Shown here piece by piece: positions 14,557-17,309 of a stretch of DNA of 17,309 nt (position 1 is its first letter; each line of letters opens with the position of its first letter). The notes beneath the pieces are model-generated. The model saw nothing but the letters and a program-made list of their open reading frames with translations, had not been told where the DNA came from and did no database searches. The stretch covers positions 1 to 17,309 of the forward strand of contig JALNVF010000067.1 of the NCBI GenBank assembly GCA_023231445.1, in the 5' to 3' direction. A program made the translations under genes and the position numbers. This DNA comes from Treponema sp. GTDB taxonomy: Bacteria; Spirochaetota; Spirochaetia; Treponematales; Treponemataceae.

Positions 14557-14624
14557 ATGATTTACTATACTATAATAGTAGTAAAACACAAATAACCGGT
14601 CAACGACTGGTCATAACCCTGCGG
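14543..14624 (-). promoter_or_regulatory. Antiterminator pairing of the Tyr attenuator
   Basis: CCGCAGGGTT (minus strand 14624-14615) can pair over all 10 positions, one as G-U, with AACTCTGCGG (14552-14543). The latter takes in five bases of the terminator 5' arm, its loop and one base of the 3' arm. ATG (14614-14612) can add three pairs with CAT (14559-14557) across a 4-nt bulge. This fold and the terminator exclude each other. The upstream half starts 3 nt after the last Tyr codon of the leader ORF. A further hairpin around the leader stop codon (TGACCAGTC with GACCGGTTA, one mismatch) may act as a pause or protector. Confidence 0.75.
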
Positions 14625-14731
14625 TTGTAAAGAGAATAATACCAATAGTAGGAGTAAGCCGCCGTCGTGCTGCGGATTCCCACAAGATTTGAAATATTAA
14701 ACTTTTCTGCAACGCAGTATTCGTGTTTCAT
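14600..14731 (-). CDS. Tyrosine-rich attenuator leader peptide of the aromatic operon
   Basis: This is a 43-codon ORF (ATG 14731, TGA 14602-14600) that encodes no recognisable functional protein. Residues 26-35 are YSYYWYYSLY: six Tyr and one Trp in ten codons, with a further Tyr at residue 5. The ORF lies between a strong promoter and an intrinsic terminator and ends 87 nt before the DAHP synthase ATG. This is the layout of a ribosome-stalling leader peptide. With low charged tRNA-Tyr the ribosome would pause in the Tyr run, leaving CCGCAGGGTT free to form the antiterminator. With ample tyrosine the ribosome reaches the stop codon, partly covers that segment and the terminator forms. Both Tyr codons (TAC and TAT) are used. 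No Shine-Dalgarno is seen and the ATG is 9 nt from the -10, so initiation may be near-leaderless. Mechanism inferred, sequence features seen directly. Confidence 0.85.
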   Translation of the reverse strand: MKHEYCVAEKFNISNLVGIRSTTAAYSYYWYYSLYNRRVMTSR

Positions 14732-14740
14732 ACTTTTGTT

Positions 14741-14769
14741 ACTATAACAAGAAACGATAAAATTGTCAA
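14741..14769 (-). promoter_or_regulatory. Strong promoter of the leader-aroF-tyrA operon
   Basis: The minus strand has the consensus -35 TTGACA (14769-14764), a 17-nt spacer ending in TGT (extended -10) and TATAGT (14746-14741). It is the best promoter match in the window and starts 18 nt after the tsaD stop. The -10 ends 9 nt before the leader ATG, predicting a 5' UTR of about 2-3 nt. High initiation with conditional termination is what an attenuated operon needs. Confidence 0.85.
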
Positions 14770-14786
14770 TATCTGAAAACCAGATA

Positions 14787-15803
14787 TTAGCTTTTCAACC
14801 CGCGTTTGAACTGAGGAATACGTGCACAGGCTGTCGTATCAAGTCCGCTCCTGTCACCACGCTTCAGAAAATGATATGCAACACCCGCAATCATTGCCCC
14901 GTTGTCACCGCACAGTTTAAGAGGGGGAAAGATACAGTTAAGATCAGTACGTTCTGCAAGAAGCGCCCTAAGCCGCGAATTTGCTGCCACTCCGCCGCCG
15001 GCGACAACTGTTGTAAGGCCGGTGTCTTCCACCGCACGGAAGAGCCGTGACGTAAGCGTACGGCATGCAGTTTCCTGAAACGATGCACACATATTTTCAT
15101 TTGTCGGTTCATACCCGTTATTAAGGAATTGATCGCGCTGATGTATTACTGCGGTCTTGAGTCCGCTGAATGATACATCATACCGGTGCTCTTCTTCGTC
15201 AAGTTTTGGCACAGGAAAGGAAAACGCTTTTGCATCACCATTCTTTGCAAGTCTGTCAATAATGACACCCCCCGGATATCCAAGGTTATAAAATTTAGCC
15301 ACTTTATCGAACGCCTCTCCGACTGAATCATCTACCGTTGTTCCCAGAACTTCAATATCGTCGAATCCCTGTACCCGGCAGATAATGCTGTGGCCGCCGG
15401 AAACGAGAAGCCCGAGATACGGGTACTGGATATCGTTGACCAGATGTGCAGCATATAAATGACCGAGCATATGATTTACGGCAATAAACGGCTTACCTGT
15501 CGCCCATGCAAGAGTTTTGCCGTATGTCAAACCAACAAGCAGCGATCCCATAAGACCGGGACGGTTTGTAGCCGCTATGGCATCTATATTGTCGAGTGAA
15601 AGGTCCGCCTCTTTGAGCGCCTGCTTCACGACAGGCAGCATCCATTCGGCATGTTTACGGCTGGCAATCTCCGGTACGACGCCCTTATATATCTGATGAA
15701 ACGGTATCTGCGTTGCTACCACACTGCTGATTATCGTATGTCCGTCTTCAACAACAGCGGCAGCAGTCTCATCACATGACGATTCTATTCCCAATACCTT
15801 CAT
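14787..15803 (-). CDS. tsaD: tRNA N6-threonylcarbamoyladenosine transferase TsaD
   Basis: The product (338 aa, typical length) transfers the threonylcarbamoyl group to A37 of tRNAs reading ANN codons, working with TsaB, TsaE and TsaC. It belongs to the ASKHA fold. The N-terminus MKVLGIESSCDETAAAVV is diagnostic. Metal ligands His111 and His115 sit in VNHMLGHLYAAH, SGGHS is at 135-139, and CGDNGAMIAG near the C-terminus supplies the conserved Asp. In the family motif TxGPGL the sequence reads TNRPGL (79-84), a change from the usual glycine. An upstream extension to 15869 is rejected, because ATG 15803 has GGAG 8 nt before it and matches the family start. A TATAAT at 15830-15825 is the likely -10. 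The other TsaBE genes are not in the window. Confidence 0.97.
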   Translation of the reverse strand: MKVLGIESSCDETAAAVVEDGHTIISSVVATQIPFHQIYKGVVPEIASRKHAEWMLPVVKQALKEADLSLDNIDAIAATNRPGLMGSLLVGLTYGKTLAWATGKPFIAVNHMLGHLYAAHLVNDIQYPYLGLLVSGGHSIICRVQGFDDIEVLGTTVDDSVGEAFDKVAKFYNLGYPGGVIIDRLAKNGDAKAFSFPVPKLDEEEHRYDVSFSGLKTAVIHQRDQFLNNGYEPTNENMCASFQETACRTLTSRLFRAVEDTGLTTVVAGGGVAANSRLRALLAERTDLNCIFPPLKLCGDNGAMIAGVAYHFLKRGDRSGLDTTACARIPQFKRGLKS

Positions 15804-15824
15804 ATAAGCTCCAAAAGTAAAAAC

Positions 15825-15830
15825 ATTATA
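15825..15830 (-). promoter_or_regulatory. -10 box for tsaD
   Basis: A perfect TATAAT on the minus strand ends 21 nt before the tsaD ATG. No good -35 is visible at standard spacing, so this is a partial promoter call. It lies inside the short gap after the deacetylase stop. Confidence 0.45.
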
Positions 15831-15865
15831 GTAAAATTCCCTGTTTTGTAACAGTATACTGAATT

Positions 15866-17077
15866 TCACGGTTTTATAACCGCACCAGATCTACTTACCG
15901 TCGTAAAAACATATCCCTTATTTCTCAGCACAGGATACATTTCGATAAGAATTCCAGGAAGAATATCAGCCGACCATACGTGTCCTATCATGATAACGGC
16001 TCCTTTTGTATTAGCTATATCCAGGCCGCGCATAATTTCACCTACGATGTCCTTACGATCTTTGCTGTTGTCAAGAAAGACATTACGTTCATAATACGGA
16101 ATGTCAAGCTCCATAGACGCCTGCGGAACACGAGTCTGACTTGTTGTACGTGAATCAAGAAAAAATATACCACAGTTTTTTGCAGTCTGCATCACTGTCC
16201 CGATTTTTACCTCGTCCTCACTGATAAGAGAACCTTCGTGATTGTTTATACCGGCTACAGGACCAATTTCGGATATATTCTGCCTGATAAGTGCAGCAAT
16301 TTGTGCTGTCTGCATATCAGGTGTAATTGCTCCCGGCCCCGGATTGACATTTCTGTTTACCGCCTGCATCGGTTGATGAAGCATTACTTCATTACCGGAT
16401 TTCCGTATACGGTCGGCACACGCCTTAGAATAGGTAAGTTTGGGCAGAACAGCGACAGTAACAGGAAATGGCAGGGTTAGGTATTTTTCAAGCTGTGATA
16501 CATTCTGTCCCGCATCATCGAATACGAACACAAGCCGCGCATTATGTACCGCAGGAGGAACTGCAGGTATTTCAAATGAACGGGTACTATGTTGATTCTC
16601 CTGTTTTAAGGGAGATTCCGTTGATACTGATAATTTTTTGTCCCGTATAACTGATGGGGTCTTTATGATTTTCGGTTCAGGAACCTTTGAATATTCAGGA
16701 ACTTCAGGACCACCTCCGGACAAATGTTTCAGAGCATGGTTTTGGGCAGGCTGTGTTTTATCGCCATTCTGCAAAGAAGAGTCTGATGATTTTGGTACCG
16801 GTAACGGTAGTGCATCATTTTTATTTTCTGAATTTACTGATGACGGTATTTTCTCAGTTACCGAAGTTGTCTCTTTATAGGAATTTTCCGGTTCCCGTAT
16901 AGTACTATGATCGTGTTCCGTATTAATAAGAAGAAGTATAAAACATGCAGCAACAATCACAACACAAAGCAGCGCTGTTTTTGACAGAGACAACACTCTT
17001 CTGTTACGCAAGGTTCTTTTTTTTGCAGGAGTTTTTCGCTTTTTAGACCGATTAACGGAATTGCTATTTTTATTCAT
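15866..17077 (-). CDS. Membrane-anchored divergent polysaccharide deacetylase (YibQ-like)
   Basis: The product (403 aa from ATG 17077) has a short, very basic cytoplasmic tail (1-29). One membrane helix follows (about 33-52, KTALLCVVIVAACFILLLIN), acting as an uncleaved anchor. A Ser/Pro/Lys-rich linker of about 125 residues then leads to an extracytoplasmic catalytic-type domain (about 180-403). That domain shows the divergent polysaccharide deacetylase pattern: LVFVFDDAGQN (182-192), FPVTVAVLPK (204-213), EVMLHQPM (230-237), GINNHEGS (276-283), FFLDSRTTSQ (305-314), RNVFLDN (331-337) and MIGHVWSADI (363-372). The family is linked to cell envelope or septal peptidoglycan processing; the precise substrate is unknown. 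ATG 17077 is preferred over upstream starts, which lie inside a terminator. It has no Shine-Dalgarno and a -10 only 7 nt upstream. Confidence 0.88.
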   Translation of the reverse strand: MNKNSNSVNRSKKRKTPAKKRTLRNRRVLSLSKTALLCVVIVAACFILLLINTEHDHSTIREPENSYKETTSVTEKIPSSVNSENKNDALPLPVPKSSDSSLQNGDKTQPAQNHALKHLSGGGPEVPEYSKVPEPKIIKTPSVIRDKKLSVSTESPLKQENQHSTRSFEIPAVPPAVHNARLVFVFDDAGQNVSQLEKYLTLPFPVTVAVLPKLTYSKACADRIRKSGNEVMLHQPMQAVNRNVNPGPGAITPDMQTAQIAALIRQNISEIGPVAGINNHEGSLISEDEVKIGTVMQTAKNCGIFFLDSRTTSQTRVPQASMELDIPYYERNVFLDNSKDRKDIVGEIMRGLDIANTKGAVIMIGHVWSADILPGILIEMYPVLRNKGYVFTTVSRSGAVIKP

Positions 17078-17084
17078 TCCGTTT

Positions 17085-17093
17085 ATTTTACCA
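17085..17093 (-). promoter_or_regulatory. Extended -10 promoter of the deacetylase gene, predicted leaderless
   Basis: The minus strand reads TGGTAAAAT (TGn plus TAAAAT), ending 7 nt before ATG 17077. The -35 position falls in the T-run of the preceding terminator and is poor. The spacing equals that seen at apt. Confidence 0.5.
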
Positions 17094-17104
17094 TGTATTC
17101 TTAT

Positions 17105-17136
17105 AAAAAAAAACGGCTGCCACAACAGGCAGCCGT
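17105..17136 (-). terminator. Strong rho-independent terminator after the sigma factor gene
   Basis: A perfect 9-bp GC-rich stem (ACGGCTGCC/GGCAGCCGT) with a 6-nt loop is followed on the minus strand by a run of nine T's. It lies 63 nt after the stop of the sigma factor fragment. Confidence 0.92.
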
Positions 17137-17199
17137 CTCCATTCTTTTCCTCTCCCTTAAAACCTTCTTACTCTCCAATGTCCGTAAAAACCAGTATAA

Positions 17200-17309
17200 T
17201 TATGCTGTAAGGAGAATTTCACTATCCCCTGCAGCAGTCACAGAGACTTTCATGCGCTGAATGGCTCGCATTTCCATCTGACGGACTGTTTCTGCAGAAA
17301 CTCCAAGCA
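17200..17309 (-). CDS. C-terminal end of a sigma-70-family RNA polymerase sigma factor (partial)
   Basis: Only the last 35 full codons are in the window; the gene runs off the right edge. The fragment LGVSAETVRQMEMRAIQRMK matches the helix-turn-helix of sigma region 4.2, which contacts the -35 hexamer. It is followed by VSVTAAGDSEILLTA and TAA (17202-17200). The divergent tail past region 4.2 does not let me tell a primary factor from an alternative one. The gene is closed by a strong terminator, so it is not co-transcribed with the deacetylase. The identification rests on this short but typical motif. Confidence 0.8.
   Translation of the reverse strand, partial: LGVSAETVRQMEMRAIQRMKVSVTAAGDSEILLTA

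Noticed and set aside
15804..15869. N-terminal extension of TsaD
   Set aside because: Homologues begin MKVLGIESSCDET, and ATG 15803 has a good GGAG. The extension overlaps the preceding gene's stop and a -10 box.
17105..17146. 13-codon ORF (METAACCGSRFFL) with GGGAGAGG upstream, running through the terminator
   Set aside because: Its codons are the terminator stem and T-run, so the ORF is most simply a by-product of the hairpin. The purine-rich site may be chance.

Overview
All genes in this window read leftward (minus strand). The mix is a DnaK/GrpE/DnaJ chaperone set, ammonia-dependent asparagine synthetase (AsnA), radical-SAM chemistry typical of anaerobes, aromatic amino acid genes and an AT-rich intergenic style. 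This suggests an anaerobic, host-associated bacterium, and my best guess is a spirochaete close to Treponema. That assignment is inferred from protein resemblance, with no database search.

Layout in transcription order, from high to low coordinates. At the right edge is the C-terminal end of a sigma-70-type factor, closed by a strong terminator. Next is a membrane-anchored divergent polysaccharide deacetylase, then tsaD (tRNA t6A synthesis). Next is an aromatic operon: a strong promoter, a 43-codon leader ORF packed with tyrosine codons, an intrinsic terminator with a competing antiterminator, then DAHP synthase and a TyrA-type prephenate dehydrogenase. apt follows from its own promoter. asnA overlaps by 4 nt a gene whose product looks like a radical-SAM barrel without the cluster cysteines. 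A radical SAM/SPASM gene plus an ArsR-type regulator form a two-gene operon with a palindrome at the promoter. They are followed by an RluA-family pseudouridine synthase and a membrane protein resembling AbiC-like putative abortive-infection proteins. A 22-codon gene, too short for ordinary gene calling, has its own promoter, Shine-Dalgarno and terminator. The chaperone block is grpE-dnaK, a terminator, then dnaJ. A membrane-anchored PP2C/SpoIIE-type phosphatase and the start of a two-helix membrane protein end the window at the left edge.

The most interesting system is the leader in front of the DAHP synthase gene (14521-14769). It has the parts of ribosome-mediated transcription attenuation sensing charged tRNA-Tyr: a leader peptide with six Tyr and one Trp in ten residues, a 9-bp terminator followed by eight or nine Us, and a 10-bp antiterminator that begins 3 nt after the last Tyr codon. 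Tyrosine shortage would then raise transcription of the first enzyme of the shikimate pathway and the tyrosine-branch dehydrogenase. The leader ORF, apt and the deacetylase all have a -10 element only 7-9 nt before the ATG and no clear Shine-Dalgarno, so they look leaderless or nearly so.
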